Positions 7,583 to 15,511 of a stretch of DNA of 64,000 bases are shown here, piece after piece. Source of the stretch: Acetomicrobium hydrogeniformans (GTDB lineage: Bacteria > Synergistota > Synergistia > Synergistales > JAFGMB01). The first letter of the stretch is position 1. Every line of letters starts with the position of its first letter. The stretch spans positions 524,507 through 588,506 of the forward strand of contig JAENYO010000001.1 in assembly GCA_016841745.1 (NCBI GenBank), read 5' to 3'. Position numbers and translations under genes: made by a program. The notes beneath the pieces were generated by a model. It searched no databases. It was not told where the DNA came from and worked only from the letters and a program-made list of their open reading frames with translations.

Positions 7583-8914
7583 CTAACAGTAGATTTCGTC
7601 CTCAACCGTTTTATATGCCATTTCTGTAGGAGTAATTCCACGTTCTTTTGCTCCGTGTAAATTTCTTTTCGTTCCTTCTGTACAAATCATTTTAATTCTT
7701 GAGAGGAGTTCTTCCATGGATGCTTTTTCTCTCTTGCTGTACTCCTCGTAACCCGACATAACTCCTCCGACGTTGTGCCACCAGGCTACCTGAAACAGGA
7801 TCCCTGCCTTGTCAAGCTCCCTGGCAAGCTCGTATTCCTCTTCCTGGCTGGAAGCCCTCAACTGGTTGTTTGCCGGACCCATGATCAGCTTGAACTTCAT
7901 CTGCGTTATCCGTTCCTTCGTTATGATCCCTCCTATGGCACAGGGAGAGAAAATATCCGCCTCCACAAAATAAATCTCATTCGGGTCTACTGATTCTATT
8001 GAAGATTCAGGATGGGCTTCCTTCAGAACCCTGATGGCATTCTCGTCCATGTCACAAACGATCAGATCCGCTCCTTCCTTGAGATAATCCTCCGCAAGAT
8101 AGAAACCCACCGCTCCAAGTCCCTGGACAGCAATCTTCTTACTCTTGAGGGATTCAGAACCCCACAGAAATTTCGCTCCCTGCTTCACTGCCATGTAGGT
8201 CCCATGGGCTGTTGGTTTTCCGCTTTCACCCAACGGACCGTGAGGAGCGCCTCCAAAGTTCAGCGAGAAATTCTCATTTGCTACATCGGCGAGTTCCGTG
8301 GGGAATCTCATGTCCGGACCGGTAGTATTTCTTGTCCTGTCATTGGCATAGGCAAGGAATCCAACCTGATCAAGATCTTCAAGATCAATGGGTTTCATCT
8401 GCACAGTGATCTTGCATCCTCCCATGGGAAGCTGGGCTGCCACGTTCTTGAAGGTCATTCCCCTTCCAAGGTTCATCCCATCTACAAGAACATCCATCTC
8501 ATCCTCATCCGGTTCGTGACGCCTTATTCCTCCCATAACCAGGGAAGACCTACGGTTGTTGAGACCCTTTCTGTCACTATGGATATTGTTGATAAATCGC
8601 ACATCCTCCTTTTCCCAGTAATAACAATCAAGAAGTATATGCCTGCCCTTTCTCATAAGCTCTATGACTTTGCCGAGATGTCCCGTAAGACCATTTTTCT
8701 CAAATAGTTCCCGAGTCTGTTTATCGTTATAGTAAAGGGCATCTTCTGTAAGCAATGACCATTGGGTGAATTTCTTGTTATAATCACTCCACCTGATGTC
8801 CCTCTCCCATTCCTTCGCTGAATAAAGAAGGACCTTGTCCTTCTTCCAGTCATAATGTATCTCCAGATGGGTCAGTCCCTCCGCTTTTAAAACCTCAAAT
8901 AAACTTTCCTTCAT
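7583..8914 (-). CDS. Leucine/valine/phenylalanine dehydrogenase-family enzyme, copy 2
   Basis: The promoter-proximal paralogue, also 443 residues, with the same catalytic and NAD-binding motifs as copy 1. The two proteins are identical through FQVAWWHN and then diverge to roughly half identity over the last 62 residues, a C-terminal helical region that in this family packs against the cleft and the subunit interface. It is the first gene of the unit. A palindromic operator-like site lies about 45-70 bp upstream of its start, and the TetR gene lies beyond that. Retaining different tails on an otherwise identical enzyme suggests either different specificity or assembly, or recent gene conversion. 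Confidence 0.88.
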   Translation of the reverse strand: MKESLFEVLKAEGLTHLEIHYDWKKDKVLLYSAKEWERDIRWSDYNKKFTQWSLLTEDALYYNDKQTRELFEKNGLTGHLGKVIELMRKGRHILLDCYYWEKEDVRFINNIHSDRKGLNNRRSSLVMGGIRRHEPDEDEMDVLVDGMNLGRGMTFKNVAAQLPMGGCKITVQMKPIDLEDLDQVGFLAYANDRTRNTTGPDMRFPTELADVANENFSLNFGGAPHGPLGESGKPTAHGTYMAVKQGAKFLWGSESLKSKKIAVQGLGAVGFYLAEDYLKEGADLIVCDMDENAIRVLKEAHPESSIESVDPNEIYFVEADIFSPCAIGGIITKERITQMKFKLIMGPANNQLRASSQEEEYELARELDKAGILFQVAWWHNVGGVMSGYEEYSKREKASMEELLSRIKMICTEGTKRNLHGAKERGITPTEMAYKTVEDEIYC

Positions 8915-8929
8915 CTTCTTTCCTCCCTG
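7773..8929 (-). repeat. Exact direct repeat, copy 2 (dehydrogenase gene)
   Basis: Second copy of the 1157 bp block found at 6377-7533. The antisense reading frames of the two copies are also identical, which confirms nucleotide identity and not just protein identity. Confidence 0.92.
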
Positions 8930-8958
8930 CTAAGATGTATATGACTGAATTTTACATA

Positions 8959-8984
8959 AAACTAATCAATCGGTTGGTTAGTTT
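8959..8984. promoter_or_regulatory. Operator-like palindrome upstream of the dehydrogenase operon
   Basis: AAACTAATCAATCGGTTGGTTAGTTT is rich in dyad symmetry (AAACTAA...TTAGTTT). It shares the core ATCAATCGRTTGGTTARTT with a second site at 9632-9653 in front of the TetR gene. It lies 45-70 bp upstream of the dehydrogenase start. I infer both are binding sites for the TetR protein encoded next door. Confidence 0.7.
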
Positions 8985-9008
8985 TAGCCAAAAAAATATA
9001 GCCTCTAT

Positions 9009-9623
9009 TCAAGAGGTCATATCTGTTGTTTCTTTGGCAAGACCTGTAAATATTATTTTTGATACATGCTCAAAATAGATTTCGGTACTGATATCACATT
9101 GTGGACACATTATAGCGAGGAGTTCCATTGCTATTTTGAAGTAGTTTGCAAGAAGACTTACAATTCGAGCCATATATTTGGGATCAATATCTGAACGGAT
9201 TTCCCCCGCTTCTATACCTGAGCTTAAAAGATTGCAGAGGTAATCTCCTCCATGTCTGTTTTCATGTTCAACAAGGGCTTTTTTAAATTCATCTGACGGG
9301 TTTGCGCTTTCATGAGAAATTATCGAAGTAAAATAGGGGCATTCCTGGTAAAGACTATGAATAGCCTTAAGAAAACTTTTTAACTCACTGAGAGAACCCT
9401 TATCTTCCAGAATAATGGTTTTCAGTTTGTTATCATATTCTGAAAAGAGAAATCTTAATACTTCGAGATAAAGACCGGATTTATTTCCGAAATAGTAGGA
9501 TATCATGGCACTATTGCCTCCAGCTAGAGAGGCGATTTTCCTTATGGTCACCTTTTCAAATCCTTCTTCAGCAAATAATCTGGTTGCTGCATCTATAAAA
9601 CTTAGTCTTAAATCTTCCTTCAT
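9009..9623 (-). CDS. TetR/AcrR-family transcriptional regulator
   Basis: A 204-residue repressor-type protein. Residues about 1-50 form the TetR helix-turn-helix domain (AATRLFAEEGFEKVTIRKIA, then SYYFGNKSGLYLEVL with the YYFGNKSGL signature). The remainder is the helical ligand-binding and dimer domain. GAGGG precedes the ATG. The gene is on the same strand as the dehydrogenase operon and directly upstream of it. Matching palindromes occur in front of both its own gene and the operon, so autoregulation and control of amino acid catabolism are likely. The ligand is unknown; an amino acid, a 2-oxo acid or an acyl-CoA would fit the context. Confidence 0.9.
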   Translation of the reverse strand: MKEDLRLSFIDAATRLFAEEGFEKVTIRKIASLAGGNSAMISYYFGNKSGLYLEVLRFLFSEYDNKLKTIILEDKGSLSELKSFLKAIHSLYQECPYFTSIISHESANPSDEFKKALVEHENRHGGDYLCNLLSSGIEAGEIRSDIDPKYMARIVSLLANYFKIAMELLAIMCPQCDISTEIYFEHVSKIIFTGLAKETTDMTS

Positions 9624-9631
9624 CGGAATCC

Positions 9632-9653
9632 CTCATCAATCGATTGGTTAATT
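9632..9653. promoter_or_regulatory. Operator-like palindrome in front of the TetR gene
   Basis: The core CAATCGATTG (9637-9646) is a perfect palindrome inside CTCATCAATCGATTGGTTAATT. It matches the site at 8959-8984. A TTGACA -35 on the minus strand (9694-9689) with TATGGT about 19 nt downstream would place the palindrome just downstream of the -10 box, a classic autorepression position. Confidence 0.65.
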
Positions 9654-9819
9654 GTCTAAATATACCATACTACTTAACCCCCACTCTTTGTCAAGGACAT
9701 AGGCAAATGTATTATGCATACATATACAATCCTCTCGATAAACACAAGGTTCTCGCTATTTCAAATAAGCATCTACCGAATTTAATACTCTTTAAACTCC
9801 CTCTGCGAAAGGAAAAACC

Positions 9820-9921
9820 ATGCAGGATCATCTAAGGGATAACTTTGAATGGAATTATCAGGAGGTTGACCTTAAGGGGCTTACCCCGGATAAAATGCGA
9901 GAAAAAATACAGTTGACTTAA
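9820..9921 (+). pseudogene. Possible remnant of an IS3-type transposase C-terminus
   Basis: A 33-codon frame ends in VDLKGLTPDKMREKIQLT, which resembles the C-terminal end of IS3/IS150-family transposases (...LKGLTPxxYRxK...). The preceding catalytic domain is absent. A long inverted repeat follows immediately. This is a weak, pattern-only call; the frame could also be a coincidence. The rest of 9654-10064 holds no gene that I can see. Confidence 0.35.
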
Positions 9922-9924
9922 TAG

Positions 9925-9975
9925 AACGATGGACATCACGTTTGATAATTTACTCAAACATTGATGTCCATCGTT
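9925..9975. terminator. Long hairpin, possible bidirectional terminator
   Basis: AACGATGGACATCA-CGTTTGA (9925-9945) pairs with TCAAACATTGATGTCCATCGTT (9954-9975), about 21 bp with one small bulge, followed by TTTTC. It could be a terminator or one end of the decayed insertion sequence. Confidence 0.5.
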
Positions 9976-10064
9976 TTCAACCTATATGAAAGTACTGTGC
10001 GTGCAAAAATAACTCTATTTCATGAATCATGGTGAAAGAAAAAAGAGATATTTTAAGAGGCTTC

Positions 10065-10991
10065 TTAACCGACGGCCTTTTCAAGGCTGGAAAGCTTTGC
10101 TGAGCTGATACCGATACCTCCACAAACTATTACCAGAATCTTTTCCGCATCTTCCAGCAAAGGACTGTTTTCGTACACTGCCGCAAGGGAAACCCCGCAG
10201 GCTGGTTCGACAAGTACACGGTGATCATCGAGGAATTTACGGCATGCTGAGACAGCTGATCGGTCGGAACCGACAAAGGAACGGATGTTATGGTTTTCAG
10301 TCAATTCGAGGGCATGCTTCGAAACTGCCTTAGCTCCCAGTGATGTTGCCACTGAAGTTATGCCCTTCAGTTCAACGACCTGACCGGCGGCAAGAGCTTT
10401 TGCGAAACAGTCGGCACCCTCTGTTTCACAAGCTATCACCGGAATATCCTTCCATCCATTTCGATCCATTCCCGCTACTACTCCACTAAGGAGGCCGCCT
10501 CCACCTACCGAAAGCACAATGGCGTCGGGCCTGGGACCCTGTCGAAAGGCTTCGTCGATGATCGTTCCATGTCCGTCCCACATGACAGGATCTTCAAAAG
10601 GATGGATGTAGGCAGATTGTGGATCTTCTGCCACCATGGAGAGGGCCAGTTCATTGGAATCATTCCAGTTCGAACCATGCACCTGAACTTCTCCACCCAG
10701 GTCCCTGATGGCATTTTTTGCCTCCTCGGAAGTAGTTTCAGGAACAACAACAAGTGCATAAAGACCAAGTTCTCTTGCAGCCCAGGCGGCAGCGTAACCG
10801 GCATTTCCTCCGGAAGGGGCGATAAAGCGCTTTGCCCCCTCCCGTGCCCTTTCTTCACAGAGCAGGCCGATTCCTCTCAGCTTGAATGAGCCTGCCGGCT
10901 GCAGGGCATCCATTTTGAGGAAAACCTTTCTTCCAGAAACCTTACCTAGAGGTATCGATTGGATCAGAGGTGTTTCAACGTGCAACGCCAT
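10065..10991 (-). CDS. PLP-dependent L-serine/L-threonine dehydratase-like enzyme
   Basis: Fold-type II PLP enzyme that would deaminate L-serine or L-threonine to pyruvate or 2-oxobutyrate. The 308-residue protein has the PLP lysine Lys37 in PAGSFKLRG, the substrate loop SGGNAG, the phosphate-binding SVGGGGLLSG and a C-terminal VCGG. There is no ACT regulatory domain, so it resembles the short eukaryotic-type serine dehydratases and catabolic threonine dehydratases and not IlvA. AAGGAG lies upstream of the ATG. It follows an M20 amidohydrolase gene by 67 bp on the same strand, suggesting a peptide and amino acid salvage unit. Confidence 0.85.
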   Translation of the reverse strand: MALHVETPLIQSIPLGKVSGRKVFLKMDALQPAGSFKLRGIGLLCEERAREGAKRFIAPSGGNAGYAAAWAARELGLYALVVVPETTSEEAKNAIRDLGGEVQVHGSNWNDSNELALSMVAEDPQSAYIHPFEDPVMWDGHGTIIDEAFRQGPRPDAIVLSVGGGGLLSGVVAGMDRNGWKDIPVIACETEGADCFAKALAAGQVVELKGITSVATSLGAKAVSKHALELTENHNIRSFVGSDRSAVSACRKFLDDHRVLVEPACGVSLAAVYENSPLLEDAEKILVIVCGGIGISSAKLSSLEKAVG

Positions 10992-11058
10992 GACAAAACT
11001 CCTTCCTGCAAATTATTGGTGTTTAGCTGGTCTCTTAATGAACAATAGCAACTCTTTA

Positions 11059-12243
11059 TCAGTTGTCCTGCCAGGTAAGGGCAAAATTAGCCATAACGGA
11101 AGACCCAATCCATAGAACATCTTCATTTACGTCGAACTTCGGGTGGTGATGGGGGTAGTCTTTGTCCTCCCCAAAACCTGAGGGATGAAAGAAGAATGTC
11201 CCGGGTACCTTTTCCATGAAGAAAGCCATGTCCTCGCCGCCCATTGTCGGCTCAGGCACTTCTACCACAGATTCATCGCCCAGAATATCAACTGCGGCAT
11301 GGCGAAGTTTTTTGGTCATCTCCATGTCATTGATGACAGGAGACGGTCCATAAGAAAATTGCACATCAGCGTGGCCACGCATGGACTGGGCTACGTTTTC
11401 GCAAATCGCCTTTATCCTTTCCTGAAGCATTTTCCGAGTTTCTGGATCCAGGAAACGAGTGGTTCCACTGATAGTACAGGATGGAGAGATAATGTTGCGC
11501 GCCGTTCCTCCTGAAATCTGGGCCACGGTGACAACGGCGGAATCAAGTGGATTTATTTCACGGCTGACGATCATCTGAATGGCCGAAACTGCCTGGCAGG
11601 CCATGGCAATGGGATCCACGGAGAGATGAGGAGTTGCGCCATGAGCACCCTTACCCTTGAATGTGACCTCGAACCAGTCAGCACCAGCCATTAAGCTTCC
11701 AAAACGGTAACCTACCTGACCGGATCCCAAGCCCTTCCAGAGAGTTCCCGTGTGAAGCCCGATGATAGCATCGACAGAAGGATTTTCAAGAACTCCTTCA
11801 TCGATCATGGCAAGAGCACCTTTACCGCCTTCTTCGAAAGGCTGGAAAATAAGCTTAACAGTTCCCCGAAGATCGTTTTTGGACTCTGAAAGGATCCTGG
11901 CTGCACCTAAAAGCATGGCTGCATGTGCATCATGACCGCATGCATGCATGTAACCATTTGTGGAGGCAAAGGGAAGACCGGTATCTTCCTTCATGTCAAG
12001 AGCGTCTATATCAGCTCTCATTCCCAGGACTTTTCCTGGTTGTCCACCTCTGATAATTGCTGTCAAGCCATGACCTGCCACCCCGTTACAGATCTCGTCG
12101 ATGCCCATTTCCAGAAGACGTTCTGTAATGAAAGCCTCCGTTTGAGGAGTATCAAACCCTATTTCGGGGTTTTTGTGGATATGCCGTCTCCAATTAACAA
12201 GTTCGGCGTTAAGGGCTTTTGCTCTTTCTCTCACATCGATCAC
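11059..12243 (-). CDS. M20-family amidohydrolase (N-acyl-amino acid hydrolase type)
   Basis: Metal-dependent hydrolase that removes acyl groups from N-acylated amino acids or related amides. The 394-residue protein has the metal ligands and catalytic groups of the M20D/HipO group: GMRADIDALDM, HACGHDAHAAML, the EEGGKGA pair of glutamates, GLHTG, the lid sequence KGKGAHGATP, and MGGEDMAFF near the end. A GTG start is used, with GGGAGG 6 nt upstream. It is the first gene of a unit with the serine dehydratase. Substrate cannot be read from sequence; an exopeptidase is less likely given the HipO-type motifs. Confidence 0.9.
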   Translation of the reverse strand: MIDVRERAKALNAELVNWRRHIHKNPEIGFDTPQTEAFITERLLEMGIDEICNGVAGHGLTAIIRGGQPGKVLGMRADIDALDMKEDTGLPFASTNGYMHACGHDAHAAMLLGAARILSESKNDLRGTVKLIFQPFEEGGKGALAMIDEGVLENPSVDAIIGLHTGTLWKGLGSGQVGYRFGSLMAGADWFEVTFKGKGAHGATPHLSVDPIAMACQAVSAIQMIVSREINPLDSAVVTVAQISGGTARNIISPSCTISGTTRFLDPETRKMLQERIKAICENVAQSMRGHADVQFSYGPSPVINDMEMTKKLRHAAVDILGDESVVEVPEPTMGGEDMAFFMEKVPGTFFFHPSGFGEDKDYPHHHPKFDVNEDVLWIGSSVMANFALTWQDN

Positions 12244-12748
12244 TCAAATTCCTCCCTTCGGATATTCAGATTCATTTTAAACTGGATTCTGCCCAGACAC
12301 ATTATTCTATTCTCCAGCGAAAGAGACACTTAAACCGGAAGAATATCTGGATAAGACCTGCTCCCGGATACCCGGCTTTAGCAGTGAAAAAATGAAACTA
12401 ACCTGGCTGGTTCTATTTAATCATGCTAATCATAACATCCACCCTTGAGTATTATCGATTCTCCAAAGTCCACCGAAACATACAAATAGCGGCCAAGTAA
12501 ACTGTAAGTATTACTTAAGACAACAGTGTAATTGCCAGGAAGTGATCTATGTATTATACAATTGCATGATGCCAAATGCAGATATGAAGGATATTGCTCT
12601 GACGTTACGATCCGGGGTAAAAGGTAGATTCTGGAGTTTACCTGCAGATCCGGAGTATAATAGTTTTATTCACAGGAATCTGCCCTTGACCTACTTTAAT
12701 ATGAAACCGGTATGCAAAACAGCACAACTAATTTGGGAGGAATTCAAG
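12244..12748. other. Gene-free region between divergent genes
   Basis: About 500 bp with no convincing ORF. An in-frame extension of the next gene back to 12542 is open but lacks a ribosome binding site and a plausible N-terminus. The promoter of the M20 gene (minus strand) and of the secreted-protein gene (plus strand) should lie here. No riboswitch was recognised. Confidence 0.4.
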
Positions 12749-13282
12749 ATGAAGAAAATCCTTTCATGGTTGTTAATAACTACTCTGATTACACTCTCGG
12801 CCGAGGCTGTATGTGCATTTGCCTTTTTTAAGAAAAAAACAGATTTCCCCACAAAAGAATTCCGATCCTATCTTCTGTTCCAGAATAAATGGGAAGACCT
12901 TCCCAGGGTTTTTTTCGGAATGACAAGGGACGAGGTCATCAACGAGATAAAGGAACCTTCTGATGAAGGGAGCTATAACTCTTTTTCAGTCAATGAGTAT
13001 GGGAAAGCAGGCCTGCTGTACAGCAGGGCTTCCTACTCCATGCTTAAACTTACTGGATTCTCCTTCAGAAGATTTTCCCCGGTACTCGGTAACAGGGTAA
13101 GTGAAAGTTATGCAAGACAGGCAGGATGGTTGATAAAAGAATGTCCTTCCGGCAAACGTTATATGGAAAGAGAAATAAATGACTGGTCAGGAAATTCAGT
13201 TCTTGTAGTTCATTTTCTGGATGATGACCTTGAAATTTTTGTAGAAAAAGAAGAAGCCCGATATCTTGGGCTTCTTGACTGA
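12749..13282 (+). CDS. Secreted or periplasmic protein of unknown function
   Basis: A 177-residue protein with a clear signal peptide (MKKILSWLLITTLITLSAEAVCAFA). The ATG at 12749 is chosen because GGGAGG lies 8 nt upstream and the signal peptide begins there. The mature part is mixed in composition, with VFFGMTRDEVINEIKEP resembling the short GMTRDEV motif seen in many small outer-membrane-assembly-like lipoproteins. No family can be named. It is convergent with the AI-2E-family permease gene, whose terminator hairpin lies inside its last codons. Confidence 0.7.
   Translation: MKKILSWLLITTLITLSAEAVCAFAFFKKKTDFPTKEFRSYLLFQNKWEDLPRVFFGMTRDEVINEIKEPSDEGSYNSFSVNEYGKAGLLYSRASYSMLKLTGFSFRRFSPVLGNRVSESYARQAGWLIKECPSGKRYMEREINDWSGNSVLVVHFLDDDLEIFVEKEEARYLGLLD
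13251..13276 (-). terminator. Terminator of the permease gene, inside the convergent gene
   Basis: AAGAAGCCC and GGGCTTCTT form a perfect 9 bp stem. On the minus strand it is followed by CTTTTTC. The hairpin lies within the last codons of the convergent secreted-protein gene. Confidence 0.6.
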
Positions 13283-13287
13283 AAGAG

Positions 13288-14328
13288 CTACTTGTTCTTA
13301 AATTCTCTGCGATATATCTTTCCTGAACCCATCATCACACTTATGGGGTGAAGAGGAGGTATATTTTCGCAAACTATCTTTATTACAGAAAGCATTGGAA
13401 CGGAAAGAAGCGCTCCAACTATTCCCCACAGCCATCCCCAGAAAAGGAGAGAAACAAGTATAACTACCGGACTGAGATTCAGTTCATCTCCCATGATCTT
13501 TGGAGATACCATATTTCCCATGACCTGCTGAATAGCAACAAGCAGGATAGTTATGACAACAGCAGGAACGGGACTGGGATAGAACTGTACAATTGCCAGA
13601 AGTATAGGGGGTATGGTGGCAATAATCGAACCAATGGTCGGAATAAAGTTCAGAAAAAAGGTAAATACTCCCCAGGTTATTGCGAAGTCCACTCCCGCAA
13701 TCTCAAGAACAACCCAGAAAAGAAAACCGGTAACGGTACTTATGAAGAACTGGAGTGTCAGATAGCGACTTATATCAGTTGATATGGTTTCGATTATGTT
13801 AATAACCATGTTGGTATTGGTTTCTGAAAAGGCCTTTCGTACTTTATATTTATAATAGGGAGCACCGGAAAGGATAAAAACCATAAATATGATCACCAGA
13901 ACAAGGTTGGAAAGAAGGGAAACCAGTGAACCGGAAAGGCTCAGAAGGTACGCCCCTATTCTCTGTCCCCAGTTTATACCGCTCCAGAATTCTGCCGGTA
14001 TATCAAGATTTGCAGTCAGGGACTGGGCCAGAGAGATGAGACTGTCGTAATAACGGGGATAGGCAGAAGCAAAAGCAAGGATCCTTGTGTTCATAAAGAA
14101 AACACCTAAAGTACAGAATCCGAGAAAAAGGGCCAGTATAACGATGATAGTGAGAAAGGTGGGTACCTTTTTTTTCTCCATGAAACGTACAATAGGGGTA
14201 AAAAGGTAGGAAAGAAGCCAGGCAAAGATCAGGGGGAGAATTACCCCTTTAGCAGCCTTAAGGACAACTCCTGCAGCAACAAGGGCTATTATGGCAATAA
14301 GAAAAACCAGAACACGAAATCTATCCAT
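13288..14328 (-). CDS. AI-2E family (PerM/TqsA-type) membrane permease
   Basis: An integral membrane protein of 346 residues with about eight hydrophobic segments in the typical order: two N-terminal pairs, a soluble loop, then the conserved FFLNFIPTIGSIIATIPP and the C-terminal SPKIMGDELNLSPVVIL block that define the AI-2E transporter family. Members export small molecules or exchange cations, so autoinducer transport should not be assumed. GAGGTG precedes the ATG. It appears to be transcribed alone. Confidence 0.92.
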   Translation of the reverse strand: MDRFRVLVFLIAIIALVAAGVVLKAAKGVILPLIFAWLLSYLFTPIVRFMEKKKVPTFLTIIVILALFLGFCTLGVFFMNTRILAFASAYPRYYDSLISLAQSLTANLDIPAEFWSGINWGQRIGAYLLSLSGSLVSLLSNLVLVIIFMVFILSGAPYYKYKVRKAFSETNTNMVINIIETISTDISRYLTLQFFISTVTGFLFWVVLEIAGVDFAITWGVFTFFLNFIPTIGSIIATIPPILLAIVQFYPSPVPAVVITILLVAIQQVMGNMVSPKIMGDELNLSPVVILVSLLFWGWLWGIVGALLSVPMLSVIKIVCENIPPLHPISVMMGSGKIYRREFKNK

Positions 14329-14380
14329 TACACACCTCGAAAAAGTTCTATCAGCTCGACTATTATATATCCTTGGTCAA

Positions 14381-15253
14381 CTAGTTTATCCTTTTTTTCA
14401 AAAAAGGGAACTGAATTTCCATCTTTATGGCAACTGTTCCCTCTATAATACCAGTAACTCTTTCTTTAGGTTTTGGAAGACCTTGACGGGCAATGAGAAA
14501 TCCTCCTCCATCGACGGGAAGTCCCTTAAAAGCCCCTTTAAGTACACCTTTATCAATTGTTTCAAATCTAACATAATGATTCTGAAAGTCTTTTCCAGCC
14601 CATGGCGCAGGGTCGTGAATTACCAGGATGTCCGGACAGACATGACCAGATACATCCATGCCATATCCAGCCAGGGTAACCCAATGACCACTTTTGCGGG
14701 TATAAGTTTCTGCCTTTGGATCATAAACATACCAGCCTATATTCAGAAGAACCGAACCAGCGTTTTCAAAACCATTCTTGATAAATGTCATATCAGGAAT
14801 ACGGACAGGATCTGGATATTCGGTGTGGAAAGGATCCCATCCTGTATAAGTTACAGTAGAGTTCCTGTAACCACATTCTGAAATGTACTTTTCAATTCCC
14901 CTTACTAGATCTTCAGCAGTCGTCCCGCCCCTGCGGAACTCTGTGTTCATATATAGGGAAGACCCGAGTTTTTTAGCCAGCTCTATCTGTTCGCAATTAA
15001 CATCAGCAACTCCAGGCAAAATATCCCTGTAGCCGATCAGATAGAACCAGGCAAAAGAATTGGAAGCAGCAACCGGTCCGCAATGAAAAAAACCTCCCAA
15101 ATCAAAGTGCCCCTTCCAATGGGTCTGTAAAAGATCGGGAATGGTATTGATCCTTTCCAGATTTACTGGTGCATAAGCTTCAAGGATACTCCCTGAGCAT
15201 ATCAGAATAATGCTTAATATAATCAGGATCGGGATAAGGTATTTTTTCATCAT
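14381..15253 (-). CDS. Secreted papain-like (C39-type) cysteine peptidase-like protein
   Basis: A 290-residue protein with an N-terminal hydrophobic signal or anchor (YLIPILIILSIILICSG). The order FHCGPVAASNSFAWF (Cys), then SGHWVTLAGYGM (His), then ILVIHDPAPW (Asp) is the catalytic layout of C39 or other papain-fold enzymes. A substrate is not evident and no maturation partner gene lies nearby. It may be a transglutaminase-like or inactive protein, but all three catalytic residues appear to be present. Confidence 0.6.
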   Translation of the reverse strand: MMKKYLIPILIILSIILICSGSILEAYAPVNLERINTIPDLLQTHWKGHFDLGGFFHCGPVAASNSFAWFYLIGYRDILPGVADVNCEQIELAKKLGSSLYMNTEFRRGGTTAEDLVRGIEKYISECGYRNSTVTYTGWDPFHTEYPDPVRIPDMTFIKNGFENAGSVLLNIGWYVYDPKAETYTRKSGHWVTLAGYGMDVSGHVCPDILVIHDPAPWAGKDFQNHYVRFETIDKGVLKGAFKGLPVDGGGFLIARQGLPKPKERVTGIIEGTVAIKMEIQFPFLKKRIN

Positions 15254-15340
15254 AAGAATTATTGTCCTTTAATTGTATTTCAGAATCAAGACAGAAAATA
15301 CTGGTTCCGAAAAAAGAAATCTGACTATTATGTTCTGCTG

Positions 15341-15369
15341 TTGACACCGTCCTGTTTTCTCGATATAAT
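15341..15369 (+). promoter_or_regulatory. Consensus sigma-70 promoter of the amino acid ABC operon
   Basis: A perfect TTGACA (15341-15346), a 17 nt spacer and a perfect TATAAT (15364-15369). Transcription should begin near 15376, leaving a leader of about 135 nt before the substrate-binding protein gene. Confidence 0.8.
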
Positions 15370-15446
15370 CTTGCCTCGGTTCTATTCTATCAGTTTAGCA
15401 TGATAAATGGACCTCTGCTTCCCGTTATATCCTGATCCAGGTGTTA

Positions 15447-15470
15447 AAAGGAGTCTCTCGGGGCTCCTTA
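15447..15470 (+). promoter_or_regulatory. Leader hairpin of the ABC operon
   Basis: AAGGAG (15448-15453) pairs with CTCCTT (15464-15469), followed by ACTTTTCC. The hairpin resembles a weak attenuator in the 5' leader. It also buries an AGGAG word, so it could instead control an upstream translation start. No known riboswitch class was recognised. Confidence 0.4.
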
Positions 15471-15511
15471 CTTTTCCAGTAGAAATACCAATACAACAAC
15501 AGGAGGTTATC

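Noticed and set aside
6616-8707. Two identical 231-codon antisense frames inside the dehydrogenase genes
   Set aside because: They are shadows of the duplicated dehydrogenase block and are identical only because the DNA is identical. They have no ribosome binding site.
13348-13782. A 144-codon plus-strand frame opposite the AI-2E permease gene
   Set aside because: It is the complement of a well-supported membrane protein gene, with low-complexity composition.
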